Shown: positions 28,497 to 42,075, counted from the stretch's first letter. The stretch: 64,000 bases of DNA from Anthopleura xanthogrammica (GCA_964019055.1 OZ025220.1:7677147-7741146), one strand, 5' to 3'. Notes: a model not told the origin generated them from the sequence alone. Numbers and translations are program-made.

Positions 28497-28756
28497 CACG
28501 CATCAAGAATTCCGCGCTGCTGCTCAATGCGCGTGCTCAGGGGATTTTAAAGTGGGATAAAATTTGTAAAATATGCTATATTTTAGTTGTATCTTTCTTG
28601 TGAAGTACAATTTTCACTAAATATTCACGATCGCGTACCGTTAAGCAAATTCTGAATCAAATATACCGAAAAATTGCATATTCTTCAAAATATTATCGCA
28701 CTTTGTAATCCCCTGAGCATGCGCATTGAGCAGCAGCGCGTAACTCTTGATGCGTC
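28497..28756. mobile_element. 260-bp MITE upstream of copy 3
   Basis: Arms CACGCATCAAGA and TCTTGATGCGT, with internal GCGCTGCTGCTCAATGCGC inverted. It is flanked by TATA on both sides (28493-28496, 28757-28760). Units 2 and 5 have the empty site GCTATACAATCTG. An equivalent 260-bp copy lies at 34465-34724. Confidence 0.9.
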
Positions 28757-28886
28757 TATACAATCTGCAGTGCAGCTCGAAAATGATACCTGTAAGGGCA
28801 AATAACTTCAGTTCCAAAGCGCGAAGATATCATATCCTGATGGTCATGTGGTGAATCGAACAAGCAGAATATAATTTTTTTCTAAT

Positions 28887-29292
28887 ACCTTATTACACGG
28901 AATTTTCGCGATACGTTAATTTCGCGATCTTGCGAGAAAAGCACATTTTTGATTTTGGCGATTTCATTGAATATATCATTCCTAATCTGTTTTCAGATAC
29001 GCGCAAACTCCTTTAGCAAACCCACTTTTCTACAATAAAAATGTTCTCATTAGACAAGTTCCTTGGTTTAAACTTTAGATATTGAATACTGGTTCAAATC
29101 ATTCATTGTTGATCAGGATCAATAGGCGCTAGTACTTGGTTCTCAGTAACAACGTCTTTTATCCATGCTTTATAATGATCATTAAATTCTATACTTTCTC
29201 AAAAATGGAAAGTTACTTAATTTTCGCGTCTAATTCTCGAAATCAGGCAAAAAGCCAAATTAAAGTGTCGCGAAAAGTTTGTTTAATAAGGT
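28887..29292. mobile_element. 406-bp MITE with ACCTTATT ends upstream of copy 3
   Basis: The left end ACCTTATTACACGGAATTTT and the complement of the right end (TTTTCGCGACACTTTAATTT) match imperfectly over about 40 bp. The homologue at 34855-35260 has the same length. Units 1, 2 and 5 lack it. Confidence 0.75.
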
Positions 29293-29317
29293 TCCAATTT
29301 TCCGGGGTTCAAAGGCA

Positions 29318-29532
29318 ATGATAAACGATTTCAACTCGAGTAACAGGTATAGAAGAAGAAAGGAAACAGAAATATCACTGCAGTTCATCATCCATGGCGG
29401 AGTCATGGGCTTCCTTTATGGCGCTTGCGAGTGTATAGCAGCTAATGCTCCTAAAGAATTTCTAGATAAAGTTCTTGGTGGTTATAAGAGAGGGAAGTCT
29501 CTGAAAAAAAACTTTAATAGTTTCGAACCCTG
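29318..29532 (+). other. Open segment of unknown origin, duplicated in units 3 and 4
   Basis: The plus strand is open for about 70 codons from ATG with a non-repetitive composition (FIIHGGVMGFLYGACECIAA). The same segment lies at 35286-35500 with few changes and is absent from units 1, 2 and 5. No splice context supports it and I do not recognise it. It may be a captured exon fragment or chance. Confidence 0.25.
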
Positions 29533-29779
29533 ATGGATAAGAGTCCACATCTGACAAGAAGAGCGAGCAATTTTGAACGCTGTTGACATAGTCCAAGATA
29601 GAAATAAAACAGGTGCTGCCAAAATTGTTCAAATAATGGTCTTGAAATGAAGTATTAAGTTTCCCAAGGGAAAAAGGTCTTAAATAATAATATGATTACA
29701 CCTGCTCTGCAAACTAAAAATAAGAATTTTTCCCTTATTTTCATTCTTATTCCTATATGTTCGTTAAACCAAAAAAGCT

Positions 29780-30068
29780 TCCTTTATCAGTTGTCTTACG
29801 GTCTTCATTCATTGGGTCAACAGAAGGAGGTGCTGTAGTAGTGGTTTTGTTAGACTCCACATGTATTTTCTGTCCCTGTTGATCATCAGACTCCTTATGT
29901 TCAAGAGGTGAGGAACTGGTTCCTTTATCAGTTGTCTTACGGTCTTCATTCATTGGGTGAACAGAAGGAGGTGCTGTAGTAGTGGTTTTGTTAGACTCCA
30001 CATGTATTTTCTGTCCCTGTTGATCATCAGACTCCTTATGTTCAAGAGGTGAGAAACTGGTTCCTTTA
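29780..30068 (-). other. Insert of two 141-bp tandem repeats, open on the minus strand
   Basis: TCCTTTATC words recur at 29780, 29921 and 30062, so the period is 141 bp (47 codons), with about two differences between repeats. The minus-strand frame encodes a charged, Thr-rich repeat (SPLEHKESDDQQGQK, then SNKTTTTAPPSV). It interrupts unit sequence that is continuous in units 1, 2 and 5. The same insert occurs at about 35748-36036. I see no splice sites and cannot call a gene. Confidence 0.5.
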
Positions 30069-32100
30069 TTCGCGTCCATTCTTATTCCTGTGAGAAGCCA
30101 TTTCACAGTTTAATTATCGTTTTCAGTGCGCATCCGATTTTATCCCAAATTTCTCACCTTCTTTTGTTTAAACCTTTTGTTTTTAATTAAACGAAAGAAG
30201 GTGAGAAATTCGGGATAAAATTGCATGCGGAATGAAAACTAATATTAAACTTTGAACCGGCTTATACATTCATCCAATCTCAGTATTTTAGTTCGACGAA
30301 ATAATTGGGATCTGGTAAACTATAAACCAGAAGAGCCAGATTCTGGTTGTCTCTGACATGCGCATTATTGTTCTGCCATCTAACCACAGGCAGCCCAAGC
30401 TGTATTATGGGCTCGATTTGGAGGACAAAACAAAACAATTCCAATCTCCTTAGAATTGAAAAAACCTATTGTGCTGTCCTCGAAATTGTGCTGCATTCCA
30501 ACGTGCTGCAAGGGGTCTATTCACAGGCCATACTAAACCAAATATGGGTTAATTGAATATATCTTAGGAGGTGAATTATTTCCGAGTTCAAATAGTATAT
30601 TTTCCTTGAGTTCTTTCTGTAAAGCTTTCTTTCATTCACTCATTCACTCATTCACTCATTCACTCCTTCCTTCCTTCCTTCCTTCCTTCCTTCCTTCCTC
30701 CCTTCCTTCCTTCCTTTCTTCCATCCTTCATTGGTTCTTTCATTGGTTTGTTCAATCCTTCCTCCCTCTTTTCTTCCCTTCCTTCCTTCTGACCTTCTTT
30801 AACACGCTTTTTTAAGTCTAAAAATAAAAAATTTAAACGTTTGATTCCTTTCTGTCCGGAGTCCATGCAAATTAATTTGCATCATTGTCATTGCATGCTT
30901 AGCCAGCTAGGTGTCCCTTGTTCCTTTATCAATCCCAACCCTCCCCGCCCCCGACACACACAGGGAGCCCACAATAAACGCCTGGCCACTCAGGCTAGTA
31001 CAACGTGCACGAGGATTGTGTTTGTGTCGTCAATTCAATTTGGTAAGTTTTATCGTATTTTCTTCTTAATTCTCTCCTGTATATGTCGGTGTCTCTCTTC
31101 ATAATTTAATTCTTTAGCTTTTAACTGTAGTAAAAGGCTCCAAACTTTCATGGTTGTGTGCCAAATGTCGAGTTGAGACAGTCGACTTCAATGGCGATTT
31201 ATACCACATTTTAAAATCTATCCCGCTACATATTTAGCAATTATTGTATGAGGCTGAGTATGATATGAAAAATTATGCATAACGAGGACATTGTTATCTG
31301 TGTTATCTGCCGAAGCTGTAGGCTGAAGTGGATAACACTCTTCGAGGTATGCATAAAGTTTCATATCATACGATAGCCGAATCCAATAATTGTTTTATTA
31401 TTTATTCAAAACATTTTCAAAGTAAATCTAACTGCAGATAAGTTTGCAAACCTTCCCTTTTGGTAACCCATCTTTGTTTGGCGACTATGATGACTTGAAT
31501 CGTTCAATAATTTGAATTGGACGAATGACGTTTCTTTTTAAAATCTGGTCAGTCAATGCTTGTTATGGAAAATTATCCGAGGGCTGTGGGCCAATGAGAA
31601 AGAACGAGGAAATATTTTGAACGAATAATAATTATTTTTATTGTTGATTCGTTTGTGTATTGGTGAAGGAGACATCATTATAAACTTTTTCCAAGCTATT
31701 TTTGCTCACTTATTTTCAATAATCGCTCTTCGAGATCATGTACACATTAGTTTATCAATTGAAATCAAGAGTCCAAGCAATATGGCAATAAAACTTTATT
31801 TGAACACTTGGTTGATGCGAAGTTACAAGCTTCGTAGATATGATAATATTGCCTGCATATTCCTTAATGATTGACAGGATATCGTGGCTAATGGCTACAA
31901 AAATTGTGTTTGATAACAACAATCTACTGAATTGTCTTTTCGAAAGGCTGATAAATTTACCAACGAAGATTTCAAGGCATATTTTGCTCGATCAGCCTAC
32001 AGCGATCCACACATGCATTCTCTCTAAATCGTATTGTTTTATTATTTTAAAGCATTAATTTTCAAACCGACATTTCTGACATTTGATAAGCTGGATTTTA

Positions 32101-32284
32101 CTGCGATTATCATTATTCTGCGAACTCAGACATTTCAACGGCTTGTTGTGAAATTGGTTTTTCACTGTCGTCAATCAAAACTAATCAGTCGGTACCTTTT
32201 ATGTTGTTGACTGGTGGCAGTGAAAAAACAAATTCCAACGGGAAACTCGCAACTACAGAGTTCGCAGAATATTGAGAATCGCAG
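32101..32284. mobile_element. 184-bp TA-flanked MITE in the 3' untranslated region of copy 4
   Basis: Terminal inverted repeats CTGCGATTATCATTATTCTG and its imperfect complement ending AATCGCAG. The TA dinucleotide flanks both sides and the empty site (TTTTAATTC) is present in other units. This fits a Tc1/mariner-type MITE. It lies between the stop codon and the likely polyadenylation signals of copy 4. Confidence 0.88.
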
Positions 32285-32454
32285 TAATTCTATTTTTTGG
32301 TTATTGATAAGCTGGTGTCATTGAATAGGTCTTCTAATTCTTGTAATATTGCAGTGTTCTATAAATTCAAAGCTAACATGCTAGCTTGCTATAATAAAAG
32401 AAAGTTTATATTCTTCAAGACGTGTTGTGATGGAAGAGTTTGAGAAGCTACTCT

Positions 32455-34079
32455 TCATTTTCCTGTCATGATAAAAAAGACAAGGATCAACAATATTCAT
32501 CTCCTTATAATTGTAATTGTGATAATTTAAGTTATTTGAAATTTGTAAGGTTCGAATGGAATGGGAGAGGGGGGATGGGATGCCATGAAATGGGATGGGA
32601 TGGGATGGTTGGGTCGCGATGAATGGATGGATGGATGGGTTGGGATGGGACGGGATGGAAATGGATAAAATGGGATGGGATGGGATGGGATGAAATGGGA
32701 TGGAATGGAATCGGATGGGATTGGATGAAATGGGATGGAATGGGATATATATCTAATTGATGGATGAAACGATAGCTTTGATTTACAAGTGTTAATAACA
32801 TGTTATTATATCGTAATCTTACCTTGTCTACATCCATACAACTCCATCCGTAAAGGTGGATAATTTTCCGAATCCTTAATTAGAACCCTGATGTACCTTG
32901 CAGTGATGGCAGGCTGCAGAACATTCTTGACAACAGTGTTAAAGTCATTGTTTCCCATCAAGATCTTGCCTCCTTCATAGTCTTCAAAGTAGGAGCTATT
33001 CAAGCCATATTGCAGGCTGTAGCTCTTCACCCATCGATTTAAACTTCCCTGAGTTGCAATATGTTTTACCATGGTAACCGTGCTCAAATCAACCTGAAGC
33101 CACACGTTGGTGTCATATTCAGATTTAATCCATTCTCTAGGTCCATGAAGTCTAGCATAATGTGGTAGGTACCGGTCACTGTAGGAACTAGAGGCATTGA
33201 TGCTTGAATTAGGAATGGCACCACTTTCCATTCCAAGGGCAGTACTATTAATGCATGTGGCTGGAAAAACAATCATATTTTTAGGTCCTAGATAAAAGCC
33301 ATGAAGTAATATTCCCTTAAGAAACTGTGTTCCTGGTCAAGTCTTTCGCACGAGTAAAAAGTAGTTGAACATTTAATGGACATGACATTTTCACGTGGCT
33401 AAATGAAAACGTTACTTTACTGAATTAAGCACCTAAGCATTTTCCAAACAATTTTTTTTACTTACCGCATAGTTTTCCCGTGAAACCTTGCGGGCAGCGG
33501 CACCGGAAGTCGTTACCAATAGTTTTGCATGTACCGCCGTTCTTACATCTCAAGAGAGAACATGGATCCTTACAAATAATAAAATTCATATTACAAAATC
33601 AACTAGGAAAAAAATTACGTTTAAAAAGCCAAATATTGATCGAGAAAAGTAAATGTCACAATTTGTGCTATAAATTCAAAAGGGCTTAATTTTAAACCGA
33701 ATGTAAAAAGTAATAGTTGAAGCAAGGCACTATAGTATATACTTACAACAAAACGAGTATAATGATGATAATCTTGTGTTGGTGCAAGATACTCCGATGA
33801 CTCACTGGTATCATTCTTCAAGAGTATGCAGTCATACAAACCATTATTGGTGGGCAGAACAGCAATATTGAAAGACAAGCATTCCTGCACTCGCTCACAT
33901 CGCATACAACACTGAAGAACACTTCTGACGGTGATAGTCTGAAGTGAGTTACCTTCCAGTTTGTGGAACGAAACTTGGGTGAAATACGCTCCTTTAATGT
34001 CCTGGCTACCGATAAGAGACGAACGAATAAAGAAATACAGCCCAATGCCGAATAGAAATATTTTGCCCGGTTGAACCAT
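32455..34079 (-). CDS. Array gene copy 4: secreted PAN-EGF-F5/8C protein
   Basis: Exons 34079-33747, 33568-33466, 33260-32823 and 32462-32455, 293 aa, start MVQP. This is the most compact copy because intron 1 is only about 180 bp. EGF differs slightly (DPCSLLRCKNGGTCKT). The F5/8C domain keeps both framing Cys. Variable segments are SYSDRY, REWIKSEYDTNV, a shortened third spike QGSLNRW and IKDSENYPPL. It combines spike-1 sequence like copies 2 and 3 with the INSTALG start and IKD fourth spike of copies 1 and 5. Confidence 0.85.
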
Positions 34080-34464
34080 GATTCTATGGAACAAAAATTG
34101 AACTTGAAAGATTAAGCTCAAACAAGAGAGTATGAAGCTAGAAAGCAAATTTCTGTACCCTATGATAATTATTTGAAAATCTAATTTTAGCTCCTGTGTA
34201 TGGCCAGATGTGCTCTCTTACTTCATACTCTATTGGCTCAAAGCAGTTGCCAAGAGAGAATGTTTTTTTAATCGAACAATATAATTTATCTTAACACAGG
34301 ATATCGCTAACCATATGGTATGATCGTAATAGACAGCAATATAATTAGTACTGTACGATATTGAAACTAAATGTTTACAGTGATACCAGTCGTTTAATGA
34401 AAGTTTTTAAATAGCAATAAGTAAACTGAAAATTGAAACTTGTATTTTCAAAACAATTGCTATA

Positions 34465-34724
34465 CACGCATCAAGAATTCCGCGCTGCTGCTCAATGCGC
34501 ATGCTAAGCGGATTGAAAAGTGGGATAAAATTTGTAAAATATGCTATATTTTAGTTGTATCTTTCTTGTCAAGTACAATTTTCACTAAATATTCACGATC
34601 GCGTACCGTTAAGCAAATTCTGAATCAAATATACCGAAAAATTGCAAATTCTACAAAATATTATCGCACTTTGTAATCCCCTGAGCATGCGCATTGAGCA
34701 GCAGCGCGGAACTCTTGATGCGTG
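34465..34724. mobile_element. 260-bp MITE upstream of copy 4
   Basis: Same ends (CACGCATCAAGA and TCTTGATGCGTG) and TATA flanks as the element upstream of copy 3. The shared position shows that it was copied with the unit. Confidence 0.9.
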
Positions 34725-34854
34725 TATACAATCTGCAGTGCAGCTCGAAAATGATACCTGTAAGGGCAAATAACTTCAGTTCTAAAGCGCGAAGATATCA
34801 TATCCTTATGGTCATGTGGTGAATCAAACAAGCAGAATATAATTTTTTTCTAAT

Positions 34855-35260
34855 ACCTTATTACACGGAATTTTCGCGATACGTTAATTTCGCGATTTTT
34901 CGAAAAAAGCACATTTTTGATTTTGGCGATTTCATTGAATATATCATTCCTAATCTGTTTTCAGATACGCGGAAACTCCTTTAGCAAACCCACTTTTCTA
35001 CAATAAAAATGTTCTCATTAGACAAGTTCCTTGGTTTAAACTTTAGATATTGAATACTGGTTCCAATCATTCATTGTTGTACAGGATCAATAGGCGCTAG
35101 TACTTGGTTCTCAGTAACAACGTCTTTTATCCATGCTTTATAATGATCATTAAATTCTATACTTTCTCAAAAATGGAAAGTTACTTAATTTTCGCGTCTA
35201 ATTCTCGAAATCAGGCAAAAAGCCAAATTAAAGTGTCGCGAAAAGTTTGTTTAATAAGGT
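34855..35260. mobile_element. 406-bp MITE with ACCTTATT ends upstream of copy 4
   Basis: Counterpart of the element at 28887, same length and nearly the same sequence. Confidence 0.75.
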
Positions 35261-35747
35261 TCCAATTTTCCGGGGTTCAAAGGCAATGATAAACGATTTC
35301 AACTCGAGTAACAGGTATAGAAGAAGAAAGGAAACAGAAATATCACTGCAGTTCATCATCCATGGCGGAGTCATGGGCTTCCTTTATGGCGCTTGCGAGT
35401 GTATAGCAGCTAATGCTCCTAAAGAATTTCTAGATAAAGTTCTTGGTGGTTATAAAAGAGGGAAGTATCTGAAAAAAAACTTTAATAGTTTCGAGCCCTG
35501 CGGGATAAGAGTCCACATCTGACAAGAAGAGCGAGCAATTTTGAACGCTGTTGACATAGTCCAAGATAGAAATAAAACAGGTGCTGCCAAAATTGTTCAA
35601 ATAATGGTCTTGAAATGAAGTATTAAGTTTCCCAAGGGAAAAAGGTCTTAAATAATAATATGATTACACCTGCTCTGCAAACTAAAAATAAGAATTTTTC
35701 CCTTATTTTCATTCTTATTCCTATATGTTCGTTAAACCAAAAAAGCT

Positions 35748-36036
35748 TCCTTTATCAGTTGTCTTACGGTCTTCATTCATTGGGTCAACAGAAGGAGGTG
35801 CTGTAGTAGTGGTTTTGTTAGACTCCACATGTATTTTCTGTCCCTGTTGATCATCAGACTCCTTATGTTCAAGAGGTGAGGAACTGGTTCCTTTATCAGT
35901 TGTCTTACGGTCTTCATTCATTGGGTGAACAGAAGGAGGTGCTGTAGTAGTGGTTTTGTTAGACTCCACATGTATTTTCTGTCCCTGTTGATCATCAGAC
36001 TCCTTATGTTCAAGAGGTGAGAAACTGGTTCCTTTA
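35748..36036 (-). other. Second copy of the 141-bp repeat insert
   Basis: Same length and reading frame as the insert at 29780. The minus-strand translation seems identical. Confidence 0.5.
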
Positions 36037-38258
36037 TTCGCGTCCATTCTTATTCCTGTGAGAAGCCATTTCACAGTTTAATTATCGTTTTCAGTGCGCA
36101 TCCGATTTTATCCCAAATTTCTCACCTTCTTTTGTTTAAACCTTTTGTTTTTAATTAAACGAAAGAAGGTGAGAAATTCGGGATAAAATTGCATGCGGAA
36201 TGAAAACTAATATTAAACTTTGAACTGGCTTATACATTCATCCAATCTCAGTATTTTAGTTCGACGAAATAATTGGGATCTGGTAAACTATAAACCAGAA
36301 GAGCCAGATTCTGGTTGTCTCTGACATGCGCATTATTGTTCTGCCATCTAACCACAGGCAGCCCAAGCTGTATTATGGGCTCGATTTGGAGGACAAAACA
36401 AAACAATTCCAATCTCCTTAGAATTGAAAAAACCTATTGTGCTGTCCTCGAAATTGTGCTGCATTCCAACGTGCTGCAAGGGGTCTATTCACAGGCCATA
36501 CTAAACCAAATATGGGTTAATTGAATATATCTTAGGAGGTGAATTATTTCCGAGTTCAAATAGTATATTTTCCTTGAGTTCTTTCTGTAAAGCTTTCTTT
36601 CATTCACTCATTCACTCATTCACTCATTCACTCCTTCCTTCCTTCCTTCCTTCCTTCCTTCCTTCCTTCCTTCCTTCCTTCCTTCCTCCCTTCCTTCCTT
36701 CCTTTCTTCCATCCTTCATTGGTTCTTTCATTGGTTTGTTCAATCCTTCCTCCCTCTTTTCTTCCCTTCCTTCCTTCTGACCTTCTTTAACACGCTTTTT
36801 TAAGTCTAAAAATAAAAAATTTAAACGTTTGATTCCTTTCTGTCCGCAGTCCATGCAAATTAATTTGCATCATTGTCATTGCATGCTTCGCCCGCAGCTA
36901 GGTGTTCCTTGTTCCTTTATCCACCCCAACCCTCCCCGCCCCCGACACACACAGAGAGCCCACAATAAACGCCTGGCCACTCAGGCTAGTACAACGTGCA
37001 CGAGGATTGTGTTTGTGTCGTCAATTCAATTTGGTAAGTTTTAATGTATTTTCTTCTTAATTCTCTCCTGTATATGTCGGTGTCTCTCTTCATGATTTAA
37101 TTCTTTAGCTTTTAACTGTAGTAAAAGGCTCCAAACTTTCATGGTTGTGTGCCAAATGTCGAGTTGAGACAGTCGACTTCAATGGCGATTTATACCACAT
37201 TTTAAAATCTATCCCGCTACATATTTAGCAATTATTGTATGAGGCTGAGTATGATATGAAAAATTATGCATAACGAGGACATTGTTATCTGTGTTATCTG
37301 CCGAAGCTGTAGGCTGAAGTGGATAACACTCTTCGAGGTATGCATAAAGTTTCATATCATACGATAGCCGAATCCAATAATTGTTTTATTATTTATTCAA
37401 AACATTTTCAAAGTAAATCTAACTGCAGATAAGTTTGCAAACCTTCCCTTTTGGTAACCCATCTTTGTTTGGCGACTATGATGACTTGAATCGTTCAATA
37501 ATTTGAATTGGACGAATGACGTTTCTTTTTAAAATCTGGTCAGTCAATGCTTGTTATGGAAAATTATCCGAGGGCTGTGGGCCAATGAGAAAGAACGAGG
37601 AAATATTTTGAACGAATAATAATTATTTTTATTGTTGATTCGTTTGTGTATTGGTGAAGGAGACATCATTATAAACTTTTTCCAAGCTCTTTTTGCTCAC
37701 TTATTTTCAATAATCGCTCTTCGAGATCATGTACACATTAGTTTATCAATTGAAATCAAGAGTCCAAGCAATATGGCAATAAAACTTTATTTGAACACTT
37801 GGTTGATGCGAAGTTACAAGCTTCGTAGATATGATAATATTGCCTGCATATTCCTTAATGATTGACAGGATATCGTGGCTAATGGCTACAAAAATTGTGT
37901 TTGATAACAACAATCTACTGAATTGTCTTTTCGAAAGGCTGATAAATTTACCAACGAAGATTTCAAGGCATATTTTGCTCGATCAGCCTACAGCGATCCA
38001 CACATGCATTCTCTCTAAATCGTATTGTTTTATTATTTTAAAGCATTAATTTTCAAACCGACATTTCTGACATTTGATAAGCTGGATTTTAATATATTTT
38101 TTGGTTATTGATAAGCTGGTGTCATTGAATAGGTTTTCTAATTCTTGTAATATTGCAGTGTTCTATAAATTCAAAGCTAACATGCTAGCTTGCTATAATA
38201 AAAGAAAGTTTATATTCTTGAAGACGTGTTGTGATGGAAAAGTTTGAGAAGCTACTCT

Positions 38259-39951
38259 TCATTTTCCTGTCATGATAAAAAAGACAAGGATCAACAATAT
38301 CCATTTCCTTATAATTGTAATTGTGATAATTTAAGTTATTTGAAATTTGTAACGTTTGAATAGAATGGGAGAGGATGGATGGGAAGCGATGAAATGGGAT
38401 GGGATGGTTGGGGTGGGATGGGATGGGATGGGATGGGATGGGATGGGATGGGATGGGATGGGATGGGATGGAATGAGATGGAATGGGATGGAATGAGATG
38501 GAATGGGATGTGATGAAATGGGATGGAATGAGATGGAATGGGATGGGATGAAATGGGATGGAATGGGATAGATATCTAATTGCTGGATGAAACGATAGCT
38601 TTGATTTGCAAGTAATATATACAATATTCGTGGCCGTGTTGTATCAGATATACAACCACGAGCCGAAGGCGAGTGATTGTATATCTGATACACCAGGGAC
38701 ACGAATATTGTATATTACGTATGAAACGTTTAGGTGTATACATTCATGTTTTTAACATCAAATTGAATTTGGCTTAGAAAATTGGATTTAAAGTTTATGC
38801 AAATCAGGACGATTTTGTATCAGATATACAACCTCCACGGACAATGATTTCTATTGTGTTTTCCTCATTAATGATTCATGAGTTTTATAAGTGTTAATAA
38901 CATATTATATCGTAATCTTACCTTGTCTACATCCATACAACTCCATCCGTAAAGCTGAATCAGTTTCCCAATCCTTAATTAGAACCCTGATGTACCTTGC
39001 AGTGATGGCAGGCTGCAGAGCATTCTTGACAACAGTGTTAGAGTCATTGTTTCCCATCAAGATCTTGCCTCCTTCATAGTCTTCAAAGTAGGAGCCGTTC
39101 CAGCCATATTGCAGGCTGTAGCTCTTCACAAAATAATTATAAGCCCCCCATCCTTGAGTTGCAATATGTGTAACCAGGGTAACCGTGCTCAAATCAACCT
39201 GAAGCCACCTGTTGGTATCATTTATATATGAAGCCCATTGTCTAGGTCCATGAAGTCTAGCATAATGTGGTAGATTCAGTTCACAGCAGGAACTAGAGGC
39301 ACTGATGCTTGAATTAGGAATGGCACCACTTTCCATTCCAAGGGCAGTACTATTAATGCATGTGGCTGGAAAAACAATCACATTTTTAGGTCCTAGACAA
39401 AAGCCATGTAGTAATTTTCCCTTAAGAAACTGTGTTCCTGGTCAAGTTTTTCGCATGAGTAAAAAGTGGTTGAACATGATATGACATGGACATGACATTT
39501 TAACGTGGCTAAATGAGGACGTTACTTTACTGAATTAAGCACCTAAGTGGGTTGTTTGTTATTCTAGATACATTTTCCAAACAATTTTTTTTACTTACCG
39601 CATAGTTTACCCGTTAAACCTTGCGGGCAGTTGCACCGGAAGTCGTTTCCAATAGTTTCGCACGTACCGCCGTTCTTGCATCTAGGGACAGAGCATGGAT
39701 CCTTACAAATAATAAAATTCACATTACAAAATCAACATACATACATATATACAAATACCTAATGAGATGCAAAAATATATCTCACAAAATAATATTTTTT
39801 AAGATGTCCTATCAATAAAAAACATGAGAAATATAATAAGACCGCTATTAGATATTATTAGATAAATATTAGAGAGTTTTAAGGAATAAAAAGTGAAAAT
39901 ATTATATAAATATATAATGTATTCATATCTTATACTTCAAAACCTTATGTA

Positions 39952-40007
<56 letters not shown>

Positions 40008-40590
40008 GTCTCTCTGTCTTTCTTTCTCTGTCTGTCTCTCTGTCTGTCTCTGTCTGTCTGTCTCTGTCTCTGTCTCTCTCTGTTTTTATAATTGATGAAA
40101 TTCTGAGTATAATAAAGTTCATTCATTCATTCATTCTGTCTCTCTCTGGATGGTATTTTGCATAGCTCAAATTTTTGCTATGAATTCAAAAAGGGCTTAA
40201 TTTCAAACCGAATGTAAAATGTAAAAGTTGAAGCAAGGCACTATAGTATATACTTACAACAAAACGAGTATAATGATGATAATCTTGTGTTGGTGCAAGA
40301 TACTCCGATGACTCACTGGTATCATTCTTCAAGAGTATGCAGTCATACAAACCATTATTGGTGGGCAGAACAGCAATATTGAAAGACAAGCATTCCTGCA
40401 CTCGCTCACATCGCATACAACACTGAAGAACACTTCTGACGGCGATAGTCTGAAGTGAGTTACCCTCCAGTTTGTGGAACGAAACTTGGGTGAAATACGC
40501 TCCTTCAACGTCTTCGCTACCGATAAGAGACGAACGAATAAAGAAATACAACACAATACCGAACAGAAATATTTTGCCCTGTTGAGCCAT
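38259..40590 (-). CDS. Array gene copy 5: secreted PAN-EGF-F5/8C protein with two extra Cys
   Basis: Exons 40590-40258, 39701-39599, 39365-38922 and 38266-38259, 295 aa, start MAQQ. Domain order and phases match the family. The first F5/8C spike reads SSSCCELNLP, adding two adjacent cysteines absent elsewhere. Other variable segments are RQWASYINDTNR, QGWGAYNYF and IKDWETDSAL. Framing cysteines are kept. This is the outermost copy on the upstream side of the array. Intron 1 holds CT/GTCT microsatellite and a LINE-like tail. Last-intron sequence at about 38610-38890 is unit-specific. Confidence 0.85.
38610..38890. mobile_element. Foldback insertion in the last intron of copy 5
   Basis: The segment 38613-38718 is palindromic (TACAATATTCGTG and CACGAATATTGTA, with TGTATCAGATATACAA inverted). 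A third GTATCAGATATACAA lies at about 38817-38831. Other copies continue directly into CAAGTGTTAATAACAT here. Confidence 0.7.
39952..40083. repeat. (CT)n/(GTCT)n microsatellite in intron 1 of copy 5
   Basis: CT dinucleotides merge into irregular CTGT units, followed by AATAAAGTTCATTCATTCATTC, a LINE-type tail. Confidence 0.9.
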
Positions 40591-42075
40591 GATTCTATGG
40601 AACAAAACTTGAACTTGAAAACTTTTAAGTTCTAAAACTTTTAACTTTTGAGCTTAAAAGCTCAAACAAGAGAGTATGAAGCTAGAAAGCAAATTTCTGT
40701 ACCCAATGATAATTATTTGAAAATCTATTTTTAGGTCCGCGCGCAGCCTGAAATATTTTTGTCATGCGCGCAATTCCTGCTGCGCGCGCAGCTAAAAGTA
40801 ATTTTTTTCAAATAATTTTCATGGGGAAAGAAAGGCCTATGTATGGCCAGATGTGCTCTCTTACTTAATACTCTATTGGCTCAAAGCAGTTGGAAAGTTC
40901 GAGACAAAAAAAAGCAGATCTTTGAGTTAGCAATGCCAAGAGAGAATGTTTTTTAATTGAACAATATAATTTATCTTCACACAGGATATCGCTAACCATA
41001 TGGTATGATCGTAATAGACAGCAATATGATTAATACTGCATGATATTGAAATTAAATGTTTACAGTCATACCAGTCGTTTAATGAAATCTTTTAAATAGC
41101 AGTTAGTAAACTGAAAATGGAAACTTGTATTTTCAAAACAATTGCTATACAATCTGCAGTGCAGCTTGAAAATGATACCTGTAAGGGCGAATAGAATAAC
41201 TTCAGTTCTAAAGCGCGAAGATAGACGAAGATGTCATATCCTTATGGTCATGTGGTGAATCGAACACTTTTCATTCCTTTGAAGCCAAACTTCCTTTTTC
41301 AGCATTGCAACCAAATACCAAACATGCCTGGTGTCACGCCTGGTGTCACGCCTGGAGTCACAGTGACAAGGCTGTAATATTTATGGTGATTGATTTGCAC
41401 CTCAGAGTACCTCATCTGCCAAAAAAAACTCATTTGGTTTAATGAGTGAATCCCTAAACATTTAAAGAATTAGAACATAAAAGAAATGATCTTTATATAT
41501 CTAAGTAAAAATAACTTTAATTTTCGAGGCCTGCGGGATAAGAGTCCACATCTGACAAGAAGAGCGAGCAATTTTGAACGCTGTTGACATGCTCCAAGAT
41601 AGAAATAAAACAGGTGCTGCCAAAATTGTTCAAATAATGGTCTTGAAATGAAGTATTAAGTTTCCCAAGGGAAAAAGGTCTTAAATAATAATATGATTAC
41701 ACCTGCTCTGAAAACTAAAAATAAGAATTTTTCCCTTATTTTCATTCTTATTCCTATATGTTCGTCAAACCAAATTCGAATGCATTCTTATTCCTGTGAT
41801 AAGCCAGTTCACAGTTTAAGGATCGTTATCAGTGCGCATGCGATTTTATCCCGAATTTCTCACCTTTTGTTTAAACCTTTTGTTTTTGATTAAACAAAAA
41901 AAGGCGAGAAATTCGGGATAAAATCGAATGCGGAATGAAAACTATTGTTAAACTTTGAACTGACTTATACATTCATCCAATCTCAGAAATTTAGTTCGAC
42001 GAAATAATTTGGCTCTGGAAAACTCAAAACCGGAAGAGCCAGATTCTGGTTGTCTCTGACATGCACATTATGAAA

